Positions 1 through 8,543 of a DNA stretch of 64,000 nt are shown one piece after another; within the stretch, counting starts at the first letter, position 1; every line of letters begins with the position of its first letter. The position numbers and the translations under genes are program-made. Below the pieces are notes generated by a model. It was given only the letters and a program-made list of their open reading frames with translations. It had not been told where the DNA came from and ran no database searches. Origin of the DNA: DATKFM01 sp046154965 (GTDB taxonomy: Bacteria; Pseudomonadota; Alphaproteobacteria; Dongiales; Dongiaceae); contig JBJXDY010000013.1 of NCBI GenBank assembly GCA_046154965.1, positions 9,316 through 73,315 on the forward strand, given 5' to 3'.

Positions 1-112
1 TTGCCATGGCGCGGGCGAGCTCCAGGCCGCTCGGCGCGATGGCGCCGATCCTGAAGGGGTCCTTCAGCCAGAGGCGAAAGAACAGCGCGGGATCGGAGGC
101 GAGTTTGCTCAT
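1..112 (-). CDS. PmtA-like phospholipid N-methyltransferase, N-terminal fragment (cut by window edge)
   Basis: Only the first 37 codons lie in the window; the gene runs off the left edge. The start codon is at 112-110. The visible residues include FRLWLKDP and GAIAPSG, the N-terminal signature of the PmtA class of SAM-dependent methyltransferases, which methylate phosphatidylethanolamine toward phosphatidylcholine at the cytoplasmic face of the membrane. The SAM-binding motifs are outside the window, so the exact substrate cannot be judged. It is oriented in the same direction as the methyltransferase gene upstream of it, about 120 bp away. Confidence 0.6.
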   Translation of the reverse strand, partial: MSKLASDPALFFRLWLKDPFRIGAIAPSGLELARAMA

Positions 113-232
113 GGGTATGCCGGAGAAATGATGCTGAGAAAAAGAACCTGTCGGACTGACGCCCCGACCATGACTGATTCGACAGTTTAACGGAAGCGCC
201 AGACATCGGCGACAGCCGGGGGTGAATCCTGT

Positions 233-1480
233 TTACGCGGCTGGTCCGGGTTCATGCTGCAGAAACATCTTGTTCACCCCATTGAAAACCCTGAACAGCG
301 CGGCGAACTCGCGGTTGAAATCCTGCCGCGGCAAATGCAGATCGGGCGTAACCCGGGCAAAGATGCCATCGATACTGGTTTGCCCATCGATGGCCGCAAG
401 AAGCGGTGCCGCTGTCCGTGGCAGCGCCATCCTGACCTCCAAACCCTCGGCGCGGGCGGTCAGCGATCCGCCGGGCTTTAGGCCCTTGGCCAGCTCCGGC
501 CCCGGGCTGTCGCGCAAAACCGGGATCATCTTGCCATCGTCAGCTTGCGCCACCGTGCTTTCCGCACGCGCCTTCGGCACCGCATAGGCGATGTGCACCT
601 TCATATTGCCGGTCAACTGTTCGGCGATGGCGGCTCGCTGCCAGCGGCCGAGGCCGTCCAAGCGCTTCAGCAGGGCGCCGTCGCTGATGAAGTTCGCCGG
701 ATCATAGCGCCAGGGCTCGATGAAGGCGGCGATGGACAAGCCGGCAGACTCAATAAGTGATGCGAACTCGCCGACGGTGTAGGGCCGATCGATCGAATGC
801 AGCAGCAGGTCGTAGATGCCGGCATCGCCCGCCTTCAGATGATCGCCGAGGAAGGGATTGCGCGCCAGCCAGCTGGTCGGCGGCAATTGCCGGAGCAGCC
901 GGCGGGCGAGATCGAGTTTCACCGCCGGCACGTCGTCGCGGCCGAGAACGCGCAGCGCCTCCTGCAGATGATAGACGCCGGTGCGGCCATAGGCGCCATA
1001 GACCATGAGTCCCAGGCCGCCATCTTCGTTCAGCGCAGCGCAAAGTGCCGTCAGGCCAGCCGCAGGATCGGGCAGATGATGCAGCACGCCGCAGCAATCG
1101 ATGTAGTCGAACTTGCCGAAGGCCCATGCGGGCAGGTCAAGCAACGATCCCGTATGAAAACTCAGGTTCTTCAGGCCACGCGCCGCGGCGCGGTCTTCTG
1201 CGATCTTCCGCGAGCTTTCCGATAGATCGAGATAGTGCACCTCCGCCGGGCAGCGGCGATCCGCGAGTTGCTGCGCCAGCATGATCGCCCCGTCGCCGGT
1301 GCCGCCGCCGGCAATCAAGGCGCGGAACGGCCGGCTGAAATCCCGCCGGCCGGCGAAGACATAGTGATTGATCTCCTGCAGGTGGCTGGGCGATCCCTGG
1401 ATCAGCCGCTTAGCTTCGTCGCGCGGATCCCGCGGCGGATAGGGATAGAGCTCATACTGCTCGCGGACGCTATCGCTCAT
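233..1480 (-). CDS. Class I SAM-dependent methyltransferase
   Basis: A 415-residue cytoplasmic protein. After a short N-terminal YPYPPRDP segment comes a Rossmann methyltransferase domain (about residues 45-180). It has the SAM loop ALIAGGGTGDGA near residue 55 and the acidic strand VHYLDLSE after it, then CCGVLHHLPDP as motif IV. The C-terminal 200 residues carry no motif I can name; they may recognise the substrate. The start overlaps the stop of the oxidoreductase gene by four bases (ATGA), so the two are translationally coupled and probably form an operon with the asparaginase gene. The methyl acceptor is unknown. Confidence 0.85.
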   Translation of the reverse strand: MSDSVREQYELYPYPPRDPRDEAKRLIQGSPSHLQEINHYVFAGRRDFSRPFRALIAGGGTGDGAIMLAQQLADRRCPAEVHYLDLSESSRKIAEDRAAARGLKNLSFHTGSLLDLPAWAFGKFDYIDCCGVLHHLPDPAAGLTALCAALNEDGGLGLMVYGAYGRTGVYHLQEALRVLGRDDVPAVKLDLARRLLRQLPPTSWLARNPFLGDHLKAGDAGIYDLLLHSIDRPYTVGEFASLIESAGLSIAAFIEPWRYDPANFISDGALLKRLDGLGRWQRAAIAEQLTGNMKVHIAYAVPKARAESTVAQADDGKMIPVLRDSPGPELAKGLKPGGSLTARAEGLEVRMALPRTAAPLLAAIDGQTSIDGIFARVTPDLHLPRQDFNREFAALFRVFNGVNKMFLQHEPGPAA

Positions 1481-2460
1481 GGCGCCATAGTGAGAACGAC
1501 TTTACCGGTGGAGCGCCGGTGGAGCAGCAGCTGCAGCGCTTCCTGTGCGTTAGCCAGCGGCAGTTGTTGCGACACATGGGGCCGCAGCTTGCCCTCGCGC
1601 CACCACTGGAACAGTTCCTTGAATTCCGACTCCAGCAGCTCGGGGTGGCGGCTACGGTAGGATCCCCAATAGAATCCGATGGCGGAGATGTTTTTCACCA
1701 GCAGGATGTTGCCGGGAATCTGAGGCACCTGTCCGCTGGCAAAGCCCACGAGGATCAGCCGCGCCCCCCAATTCACCGACCGCAGCGACGCCTCGAAGGC
1801 GCTGCCGCCGACGGGATCATACACCACATCTGCGCCGCCGCCCTTGCAGATCTCCTTCACCCGGTCGCGGATGCTCTGCGTGCGGTAGTTGATCAGATGA
1901 TCGGCGCCATGCTCGGCGGCGACCTTGAGCTTCTCGTCTTCGCCCGCGGTGGCGATGACAGTGGCGCCCATGGCCTTGCCGATCTCGACCGCGGTCAGGC
2001 CGACGCCGCCGGCCGCGCCATGCACCAGCAGAAACTCGCCCGGCTGCAGATCGGCGCGCCAGCGGAGCGCGCCATGGGAGGTGCCATAGGCGATCGGGAA
2101 CCCGGCGGCAGTAACGAAATCCATGTCAGTGGGAATTGGGAACACATCGGTTTCCTGTGCCAGCGCCTGTTCGGCGAAGGCGCCGCGGCTGGCCACCGCC
2201 ATCACCCGGTCGCCCGGTTTCACCCGGCGCACCGCGGCGCCACAGCGCCTGACTGTGCCCGACATCTCCAGGCCCGGCGAGAACGGCAGCGGCGGCTTAT
2301 CCTGGTAGGTGCCGCCGATCATCAGCGTGTCGGCAAAGTTCACGCCGGCCGCGGCAACATCGATCAGGACATCATGGTCGCCACTGATCTCCGGCGGCGC
2401 CACATCGGCGAGTCGCAGATTGGCGATGTCGCCGTAGCTGTCGCAGAGCATGGCGCGCAT
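1477..2460 (-). CDS. NADPH:quinone oxidoreductase, zinc-independent MDR family
   Basis: 327 residues, the usual size for quinone oxidoreductase-like members of the medium-chain dehydrogenase superfamily. The N-terminal GroES-like domain contains VNFADTLMIGG and LPFSPGLEMSG. The nucleotide-binding domain carries VHGAAGGVGLTAVEIG near residue 150. The cysteine/histidine cluster of zinc alcohol dehydrogenases is absent, which points to NADPH-dependent reduction of quinones or enones. It lies 19 bp downstream of the asparaginase gene and overlaps the following methyltransferase by four bases, so it is the middle gene of a three-gene operon. The physiological substrate is not indicated. Confidence 0.9.
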   Translation of the reverse strand: MRAMLCDSYGDIANLRLADVAPPEISGDHDVLIDVAAAGVNFADTLMIGGTYQDKPPLPFSPGLEMSGTVRRCGAAVRRVKPGDRVMAVASRGAFAEQALAQETDVFPIPTDMDFVTAAGFPIAYGTSHGALRWRADLQPGEFLLVHGAAGGVGLTAVEIGKAMGATVIATAGEDEKLKVAAEHGADHLINYRTQSIRDRVKEICKGGGADVVYDPVGGSAFEASLRSVNWGARLILVGFASGQVPQIPGNILLVKNISAIGFYWGSYRSRHPELLESEFKELFQWWREGKLRPHVSQQLPLANAQEALQLLLHRRSTGKVVLTMAP

Positions 2461-2479
2461 GACTGGGCGCTGGCCGGAC

Positions 2480-3532
2480 TTAGAAAGGAGAATCTGCAGC
2501 CGGCTTCACCCGGCCGGTTTCGCGCCCGACGCGGTTGCGCACCGGCGGCGTCAGGATGTCGGCCAGACGCGCGGCCTCTTCATCGGTGATGACGCCCAGA
2601 TGGCGCAGCAGCTGGCCCATGGCGGTTTCCGCGCCACGGCTGGCGCCGTCATCTGCCTTCAGCGCGATACCGAGTCCGAGCTCCCGCAGCGACGCCGTGT
2701 AGACGCCTTCGGCGCCGGTCTTCAGCACCACCTTCTTGCCGACCACATCCATGATCTGGGTGCAGAAGCGATCGGTACCGGCGACCAGGAATGGTTCCGC
2801 CGCCATCGCATCGACGATGCGCTTCGACGCCGCAGCGCGCGCCGGCGGCAGCTTCGCGGTATCCACCAGCCGCGCCATCGCCATCGCCATATTGCCGAGG
2901 GGTACTGCAATCACGGGAATGCCGCAGCCATCGATGCCACGGGCCGCCTTGCCGAGATCGAGGCCGCACATCTGTTCCAGCGTGCCGAGGATGCGTTGCT
3001 GCACCGGATGCTCGAAATTGATGTAGCCGGCCGTGCGCTCGCCCAGATGGCGCGCGGTGCAGAGGAAGCCGGTATGCTTGCCCGAGCAATTGTTGTAGGC
3101 GGCGCTGGGTTTGATGCCGGCGCGGATCATCGCCTCCACGCTGGCATCGTGATAGGGCATATGGCCGCCGCATTCGAGATCGCCGACAGCGCAGCCGATG
3201 CGCGACAGCCAAGCCTGCACCAACTCCACGTGGCGCGGCTCGCCATTGTGGGACGCGCAGGCAAGGGCGATCTCCGGCACGGACACATTGTACTTGTCGG
3301 CGGCACCGCTCTCGATCAGCGGCAAAGCCTGTAGCGGCTTGATGGCGGAACGGCCATAGACCGGCTGCTCCACATCGCCCCAGGCGCGCGCCACCTTGCC
3401 GCCGGCATCGACCACTGCGACCGCCGCGCGATGGCGGCTCTCCACCATCCCGCCGCGCGTGACTTCCACCACAAAAGGATTAGCCGTGGCGTCGCTCTTG
3501 AAGCTGGCGAGACTCTTGGAAGGACTGCTCGA
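2480..3532 (-). CDS. Type II-family L-asparaginase (Rhizobium/thermolabile type)
   Basis: About 350 residues matching the Asparaginase_II family (PF06089), which hydrolyses L-asparagine to aspartate and ammonia and is unrelated to the E. coli enzymes. Diagnostic blocks are RGGMVESRHR near the N terminus, YGRSAIKPLQALP, ALACASHNGEP, ECGGHMPYH and the nucleophile-region block YNNCSGKHTGF. I prefer the start at 3532 (MSSSPSKS) over the in-frame upstream start at 3568 because conserved sequence begins soon after. It is the first gene of a probable operon with the oxidoreductase and methyltransferase genes. No signal peptide is seen, so it is likely cytoplasmic. Confidence 0.9.
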   Translation of the reverse strand, partial: SSSPSKSLASFKSDATANPFVVEVTRGGMVESRHRAAVAVVDAGGKVARAWGDVEQPVYGRSAIKPLQALPLIESGAADKYNVSVPEIALACASHNGEPRHVELVQAWLSRIGCAVGDLECGGHMPYHDASVEAMIRAGIKPSAAYNNCSGKHTGFLCTARHLGERTAGYINFEHPVQQRILGTLEQMCGLDLGKAARGIDGCGIPVIAVPLGNMAMAMARLVDTAKLPPARAAASKRIVDAMAAEPFLVAGTDRFCTQIMDVVGKKVVLKTGAEGVYTASLRELGLGIALKADDGASRGAETAMGQLLRHLGVITDEEAARLADILTPPVRNRVGRETGRVKPAADSPF

Positions 3533-3629
3533 CATCGGGGACCGGGCTATCGCTGGATCGCCGGCCAACTTGCCCCGGCCGCCTCAGCCGTGCAACCCTG
3601 CGGCAGGACGCAGCAGCGGAGGCATCCCC

Positions 3630-4175
3630 ATGCGCGGCTACTTCGGCATCGGCATCGAGGGCGTCAGCAAGCCCATGAACCTGGGCAGCCTGCTGCGCAC
3701 CGCCCATGCCTTTAACGCCAGCTTCGTCTTCACCATCGGCGCCCTGTTCGAGAAGCGCGAGGTGCTGCTGGCCGACACCTCGGACGCAGCGGCCAGCCTG
3801 CCGCTGCATGAGTACAAGGACCTGGAGTCTTTCGAGCTGCCCCGGGGCTGCCAGCTGGTGGGAGTCGAACTGCTGGACGAGGCGGCGGACCTCCCCAGCT
3901 TCCGTCACCCGGCCCAGGCGGCCTATGTGCTGGGCGCCGAGCGCGCCAGCCTGTCGCCCGAACTGGCCGCCCGTTGCGACCATATGGTGAAGATTCCCAC
4001 CCGGTTCTGCATCAACGTCGCCATGGCCGGCGCCCTCGTCATGTACGACCGGATGATCTCCCTCGGCCGCTTCGCCGAGCGGCCGGTGCGGACCGGCGGC
4101 CCGGTCGAAAAGCTGGGCGCCCATGTCCATGGCGCTCCAGTCTGGAAAAAGCGTCAGGCGCGAAAGCGCGGTTGA
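3630..4175 (+). CDS. TrmH/SpoU-family RNA 2'-O-ribose methyltransferase
   Basis: 181 residues forming a single SPOUT domain. Motif 1 is MNLGSLLRTAHAF (residues 17-29), motif 2 is YVLGAERASLSP, and motif 3 is IPTRFCINVAMAGALVMYD; together they form the trefoil-knot SAM site. It should 2'-O-methylate a tRNA or rRNA residue. The open frame extends back to 3396, but that part is antisense to the asparaginase gene and has no family similarity. The ATG at 3630 (MRGYFGIGIEG) is where the family begins. It is divergent from the asparaginase gene with about 100 bp between. Confidence 0.88.
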   Translation: MRGYFGIGIEGVSKPMNLGSLLRTAHAFNASFVFTIGALFEKREVLLADTSDAAASLPLHEYKDLESFELPRGCQLVGVELLDEAADLPSFRHPAQAAYVLGAERASLSPELAARCDHMVKIPTRFCINVAMAGALVMYDRMISLGRFAERPVRTGGPVEKLGAHVHGAPVWKKRQARKRG

Positions 4176-4287
4176 AGCGTCCGCTTGGCGGCGGACCGGC
4201 ATCACGCCAAAGTTTGTTATGGTAAACAGGGCCATTAACCGTTTGCCAGCTTGGCGACCAATCCCCCATTGGCTAAACTCCCGCCCC

Positions 4288-4806
4288 ATGATTCGATTGA
4301 AATCAATCGCCGCCGCCGCCGTCCTGCTCGCTGCCGGATGTTTTTCCTCTGCGTTGGCGCAGGATCTCCCAAAGCCCATCGGCCGTTATGGGGCTTGGCA
4401 GGCACTTACATTCGAAGAGGCCGGCAACGTCGCCTGCTACATCATCAGCGAACCGGCGAAGTCGCAGGGCAAGTATAGCACCCGCGGCAAGGTCTATGCG
4501 CTGGTCACTCACCGGCCGACCTCAAAGCAACTCAATGTCCTCACCATCATCGCCGGCTACACCTACAAAGATAAGAGCGATGTCATGATCGAGATCGGCG
4601 GGGACAAGTTTTCGCTGTTCACCGATCAGGGAACGGCGTGGACGCCCGATGCCGAAACCGACCAGAAGCTGGTCGAAGCGATGAAGAATGGGACGGACAT
4701 GATAGTTCGCGGCGTCTCTTCGCGGGATACGGAGACCATCGACACCTACTCGTTGCAGGGGTTCACCAAGGCCTACAACGCGATCGGCGAAGCCTGCGGA
4801 CTCTGA
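4288..4806 (+). CDS. Invasion-associated locus B (IalB)-like secreted protein
   Basis: 172 residues with a clear signal peptide (basic MIRLK, then an Ala/Leu/Val core ending near SSALAQ, residue 25). The rest matches the IalB family (PF06776): YGAWQALTF, NVACYIISEP, KYSTRGKVYALVTHRP and a terminal FTKAYNAIGEACGL with a cysteine that can pair with the one near residue 50. Members are periplasmic or outer-membrane proteins, common in alphaproteobacteria and mostly not associated with invasion. The start at 4288 is chosen for the signal peptide; the longer frame from 4123 would bury it. It stands alone, 85 bp before rlmN. Confidence 0.82.
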   Translation: MIRLKSIAAAAVLLAAGCFSSALAQDLPKPIGRYGAWQALTFEEAGNVACYIISEPAKSQGKYSTRGKVYALVTHRPTSKQLNVLTIIAGYTYKDKSDVMIEIGGDKFSLFTDQGTAWTPDAETDQKLVEAMKNGTDMIVRGVSSRDTETIDTYSLQGFTKAYNAIGEACGL

Positions 4807-4890
4807 GCAGCGAGCCGCCGGACTATCGCCCGCGCCGAAGAGAGTCCGGGCGGGCTGGAAAACGAACATAGCAAACGCCATCTGACGGTC

Positions 4891-6033
4891 ATGAGCACGG
4901 CACAACATGCGCAGGTTCTTGCGCCATCGCCCGAAACGGCCGATGGACGGCGCAATGTTGTCGGCCTCGACCGGCAGGAGCTGACCCAGGCGCTGGCCGA
5001 CATCGGCGCGCCGGCTTTCCGCGCGCGGCAGATCTGGCATTGGCTCTATCACCGTGGCGCTACCGACTTTGCAGTCATGACCACGCTGGCAAAGGAGTTC
5101 CGTGCGCTGCTGGCGGAGAAGTTCGCTATCGAGCGGCCCGCCATCGCCGTGGATCAGAAATCGACCGACGGCACGCGCAAATGGCTGCTTCGTTTTCCCG
5201 ACGGGCAGGAAGTGGAGAGCGTGCATATCCCCGAAGAGGATCGCGGCACGCTCTGCGTTTCATCCCAGGTCGGCTGCACGCTGACCTGCAAGTTCTGCCA
5301 CACGGGCACGCAGAAGCTGGTGCGGAATCTCTCGACGCCGGAAATCGTCGGCCAGGTGATGTTGGCGCGGGATCAGCTGGGCGAATGGCCGTCGCCGAAG
5401 GACGGACGCCTGCTGTCCAACATCGTGATGATGGGCATGGGCGAACCGCTCTACAACTTCGACAATGTGGCGAAGGCGCTGAAGATCGTCATGGATGGCG
5501 AGGGCATCTCCATCTCCAAGCGGAAGATCACGCTCTCGACCGCCGGCGTGGTGCCGATGATCCATCGCTGCGGCGCGGAGCTGGGCGTCAATCTGGCGAT
5601 CTCGCTTCATGCCGTGAACGACGAGCTGCGCGACCGCATCGTGCCGATCAACAAGAAGTATCCGCTCGCGGACTTGCTCGAGGCCTGCCGCACCTATCCG
5701 GGCCTCACCAATGCACGGCGCATTACCTTTGAGTATGTGATGCTCAAAGACGTGAATGACTCGCCGGCGGAAGCGCGGGAGCTGGTGCGGTTGCTGCAGG
5801 ATATTCCGGCGAAGGTGAACCTGATTCCCTTCAATCCCTGGCCCGGCGCCCCGTTCGAGTGTTCGACGCCCGAGGCAATCAAGCGCTTCTCCGATATCGT
5901 CTTTGACGCCGGTTATGCCTCGCCGGTGCGCACGCCCCGCGGCCAGGACATCATGGCGGCCTGCGGGCAGCTCAAGTCCGAAAGCATCCGGCAGCGGCGC
6001 TCGGCTCCAACCGTGTCGGCGCTCATGGCTTAA
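4891..6033 (+). CDS. rlmN: 23S rRNA (adenine-2503-C2)/tRNA (adenine-37-C2) methyltransferase RlmN
   Basis: 380 residues, standard length for this radical-SAM enzyme, which methylates C2 of A2503 in 23S rRNA and A37 in some tRNAs. The 4Fe-4S cluster motif is CTLTCKFC (Cys129, Cys133, Cys136). MMGMGEPLYNFDNV and ITLSTAGVVPMI follow. The resolving cysteine is in MAACGQLKSE near the C terminus, where the product methyl is transferred through Cys356 or so. The N-terminal helical domain (residues 25-75, including RARQIWHWLYHRG) recognises the RNA. It appears monocistronic. Function assignment is secure. Confidence 0.97.
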   Translation: MSTAQHAQVLAPSPETADGRRNVVGLDRQELTQALADIGAPAFRARQIWHWLYHRGATDFAVMTTLAKEFRALLAEKFAIERPAIAVDQKSTDGTRKWLLRFPDGQEVESVHIPEEDRGTLCVSSQVGCTLTCKFCHTGTQKLVRNLSTPEIVGQVMLARDQLGEWPSPKDGRLLSNIVMMGMGEPLYNFDNVAKALKIVMDGEGISISKRKITLSTAGVVPMIHRCGAELGVNLAISLHAVNDELRDRIVPINKKYPLADLLEACRTYPGLTNARRITFEYVMLKDVNDSPAEARELVRLLQDIPAKVNLIPFNPWPGAPFECSTPEAIKRFSDIVFDAGYASPVRTPRGQDIMAACGQLKSESIRQRRSAPTVSALMA

Positions 6034-6191
6034 AGACGCCCCACTACTAATAGCGGACATCGCCGGCATGTCCCCAAGTCTTGTGTACCGGCCAAGCTCA
6101 ATTGCTGAGCCTGCCGCTTCGCTTGCATCAGAATCGCGGGTCGGATGATACTGCGCGGCCCCGCCGGGCAAGGAAGATAGGCCACCGCCTC

Positions 6192-7259
6192 ATGCAGGAT
6201 ACGATCGAACCGCCGCAATCCTCGGCCGCGAGCCCGCAGGTTCTCGCTGCGGCGGCGACGGGCATCACCGATCTCGTGGGCGGCATGGGCGGCGATGCGG
6301 AGCGCGTCCTGCACGCCGCGAAGATCGACAAGAGGGCGCTGGAAAACCCGATCAACGAGATCAGTCTCGGCCAATATTGCCGCATGTTCGAGCAGGCGGC
6401 GATCGAGACTCAGTACGACAATTTTGGCCTGCGCTTCGGCATCGGCTTCAAGCCGCGCCAGCTCGGGCCGCTCGGGTACATGGCCATAAATTCGCCGACG
6501 CTGTCGGCCGGCCTGCGAAACCTCGTAAGCTACTTCCCGGCCCATCAGCAGATGTCGACCCTGGCAATGCGCCAGGATCGCGATGTCATGGCGCTCGAAT
6601 ATCAGATCAATGACGGCCGCATCGGCTCTCGCCGTCAGGATGCGGAGCTGTCGCTGGGGATGTTCTGCAATGTTTTCTATCACGCGCTCGGCCGGCAATG
6701 GGCGCCGCTGGAGATTCATTTCGAGCATCCGCGGCCCTGGAATGCGCGGGAGCATGAGGATCTGTTCGACGCGCCCGTATTCTTCTCTCAACCGACCAAT
6801 TCCATCCTGTTCCGCCGCCGTGACATGGATGTACTGATGCCGGAACCGGACCCTTATCTGTTCAGCCTGCTGGAGCCGATGATGAGCGGCCGGCGGCGGC
6901 GCGCCATCCCGAGCGATTTGGTCGGCTTGGTGCAGCAGAAGATCGAGGCCCATCTCGGCCACGCCGATGCCCTGCTGACGAAAGTGGCCCAGGATTTGGG
7001 CATGAGCAGCTGGACCCTGCATCGCCGGCTGCGCGATCGGAATGTCAGATTCAGCGATCTCTTGCGCGGCACGCGGCGCCAGCTTGCCATGCGCTATGTG
7101 GCCGAGCCCCATATCCCGTTGACGGAGATCGCGCTGCTGCTCGGCTATTCCGAGCTCAGCGCCTTCAGCCGCGCTTTCCATCAGTGGGCCGGGATGTCGC
7201 CGGCACATTATCGCCGGGAATGCCTGAAGCGGCGGGCGGCGGAGTTGCCGCCGGCCTAG
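6192..7259 (+). CDS. AraC-family transcriptional regulator, likely regulator of the microcompartment operon
   Basis: 355 residues: an N-terminal Arabinose_bd-type effector domain (roughly residues 20-210, with LGYMAINSPTLSAGL) and a C-terminal double helix-turn-helix (about 255-345) including LGMSSWTLHRRLRD and IALLLGYSELSAFSRAFHQWAGMSP. This is the OruR/GbdR-like architecture rather than the short AraC type. The ATG at 6192 is preferred to a TTG at 6081, because the extra residues show no domain similarity. Its stop is three bases from the stop of the last microcompartment gene, so the two units converge. The position suggests it senses the substrate of the microcompartment or the ABC importer; this is inference. 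Confidence 0.9.
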   Translation: MQDTIEPPQSSAASPQVLAAAATGITDLVGGMGGDAERVLHAAKIDKRALENPINEISLGQYCRMFEQAAIETQYDNFGLRFGIGFKPRQLGPLGYMAINSPTLSAGLRNLVSYFPAHQQMSTLAMRQDRDVMALEYQINDGRIGSRRQDAELSLGMFCNVFYHALGRQWAPLEIHFEHPRPWNAREHEDLFDAPVFFSQPTNSILFRRRDMDVLMPEPDPYLFSLLEPMMSGRRRRAIPSDLVGLVQQKIEAHLGHADALLTKVAQDLGMSSWTLHRRLRDRNVRFSDLLRGTRRQLAMRYVAEPHIPLTEIALLLGYSELSAFSRAFHQWAGMSPAHYRRECLKRRAAELPPA

Positions 7260-7262
7260 GCG

Positions 7263-7892
7263 CTATTGCGTGCGGCCCTCGATCGCGTCGAGAATCTTGA
7301 CGATCCGCTCTTTCGCCCGCTGGATGCCGGAATTCCGCCCGCTGATATAGAGTCGGCCGGCGGCGCCGATCATCTGCACGTCGACCAGGGTATTCTCCGG
7401 CGCCACCTTCTCCGCCTCGTTGGCGGCAACGGCGGCGAACAGCGCCGGCACCATCTCAAAGATCAGCAGCGTTTCCCCCGGCAGGACCATCGACGCCTGG
7501 CGGTTGCGGTTGATGATGACCGCATGCTGATCGGTGATGTCCTCGATCACATCGGTATAGAGCACACGCGGCTTGAGCTGGTCGGTCGCCTTACGGCCGA
7601 TGCCCTTCAGCACCGCGGCACCGGCGCGGTTCACGTCGTCGGCGTCATTGCTATGCAACTCCAGCACGCCGAACTGCCGCTCGACGAACAGGATGCCCGG
7701 CTCCACCGACGGCACCGATTTCAGCGCCAGATCGATGATGCGCTCGATCGCCAGCCCCGGCGCCACCTCGATGATCAGGGAATTGCAGCCTTCCAGCGGC
7801 GGATAGCCCCGCGCCCGCGTCGGCGTGCCCATATAGGCCGCGAATTGCGGGCGCAGATTCTCGATCGGCAGATAGACGCGCAGCTCAGTCAT
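7263..7892 (-). CDS. BMC-T microcompartment shell protein (tandem BMC domains), second copy
   Basis: 209 residues made of two fused BMC folds (about residues 25-105 and 115-205), the trimeric pseudohexameric tile of microcompartment shells. Diagnostic stretches are NSLIIEVAPGLAIERI, FGVLELHSND, RNRQASMVLPGE and VQMIGAAGRLYISGR. It resembles the other BMC-T in this operon (9077-9682) block by block, for example EVAPGL, ERQFG, INRN, LPGE and GRxYxSGR, so the pair probably arose by duplication. It is the last gene of the operon, 55 bp after the BMC-H gene. BMC-T proteins often form gated pores for larger metabolites; whether this one stacks is not visible from sequence. Confidence 0.9.
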   Translation of the reverse strand: MTELRVYLPIENLRPQFAAYMGTPTRARGYPPLEGCNSLIIEVAPGLAIERIIDLALKSVPSVEPGILFVERQFGVLELHSNDADDVNRAGAAVLKGIGRKATDQLKPRVLYTDVIEDITDQHAVIINRNRQASMVLPGETLLIFEMVPALFAAVAANEAEKVAPENTLVDVQMIGAAGRLYISGRNSGIQRAKERIVKILDAIEGRTQ

Positions 7893-7947
7893 GACAAATC
7901 ACCGCCGCCCCCATGACCGTTGGACGCCATGAGGGCAAAAGTGCGGC

Positions 7948-8226
7948 TTACTTCTGGCCGGCGGTGAAGTGCTTGTTGAGGTCCGGGTGCGGCCGCGGAA
8001 TGACGTGAACGGAGACCAGCTCGCCGATGGCGGTCGCGGCTTCCGAGCCTGCCTCGGTCGCCGCCTTCACCGCGCCGACATCGCCGTTGATGATGACGGC
8101 GACCAGGCCGTCGCCCACCTGCTCCCGGCCGACGATAGTGACGTTGGCGGCCTTGACCATGGCATCGGCGGCGGCCAGCGCCGCCACATAGCCCTTGGTT
8201 TCGATCAGTCCGATGGCATTCGACAT
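7948..8226 (-). CDS. BMC-H microcompartment hexameric shell protein (PduA/EutM/CcmK type)
   Basis: 92 residues, one canonical BMC domain: AIGLIETKGYVAALAAADAM, VTIVGREQVGDGLVAVIINGDVGAV, and a terminal VSVHVIPRPHPDL. These are the helix A, pore-strand and edge motifs of the major shell hexamer. The start at 8226 is supported by a good ribosome-binding site (GAGGAGAG) a few bases upstream; the in-frame Met at 8244 lies inside that site. As the only hexamer gene in the locus it must supply the facets. The gap to the vertex-protein gene is 42 bp. Confidence 0.96.
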   Translation of the reverse strand: MSNAIGLIETKGYVAALAAADAMVKAANVTIVGREQVGDGLVAVIINGDVGAVKAATEAGSEAATAIGELVSVHVIPRPHPDLNKHFTAGQK

Positions 8227-8268
8227 GGTTCTCTCCTCGTTCAAAATGAAAGTGGTGGTGGAGTTCGC

Positions 8269-8541
8269 TTACTTCTTGGATTTTTCCGGCCGGCTGGCGG
8301 ATTCGTCGATGGAGCCGATGATCAGTGCATCCAGCGGCGGCGGCTTGCCCTGGAACCAGGCGGCCGCGACCGAACCGGTGGCGACCAGCACCCGCTCGCC
8401 GACGCCGCAGCCCAGCACGTCGAAGGCGACAAGCCTTGTGCCCTTGCCGTCATCCAGTTCGATTTCCAGCATAGCGCCGCTGGGAACCTCCTTCAGTCGT
8501 TTGGTGGACCAGACATTGCCAATCACGGTTGCACGCAGCAT
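8269..8541 (-). CDS. BMC-P pentameric vertex protein (EutN/CcmL/PduN family)
   Basis: 90 residues of the EutN/CcmL fold, the pentamer that caps the twelve vertices of a microcompartment. Motifs seen are MLRATVIGNVWSTKR, LVAFDVLGCGVGERVLVATGSVAA and the C-terminal PPPLDALIIGSID, all typical. The last dozen residues (SASRPEKSKK) are polar and probably disordered. It sits two bases after the stop of the 178-residue protein gene, so they are co-translated. Presence of this gene argues that the locus builds a closed shell rather than sheets. Confidence 0.96.
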   Translation of the reverse strand: MLRATVIGNVWSTKRLKEVPSGAMLEIELDDGKGTRLVAFDVLGCGVGERVLVATGSVAAAWFQGKPPPLDALIIGSIDESASRPEKSKK

Positions 8542-8543
8542 GG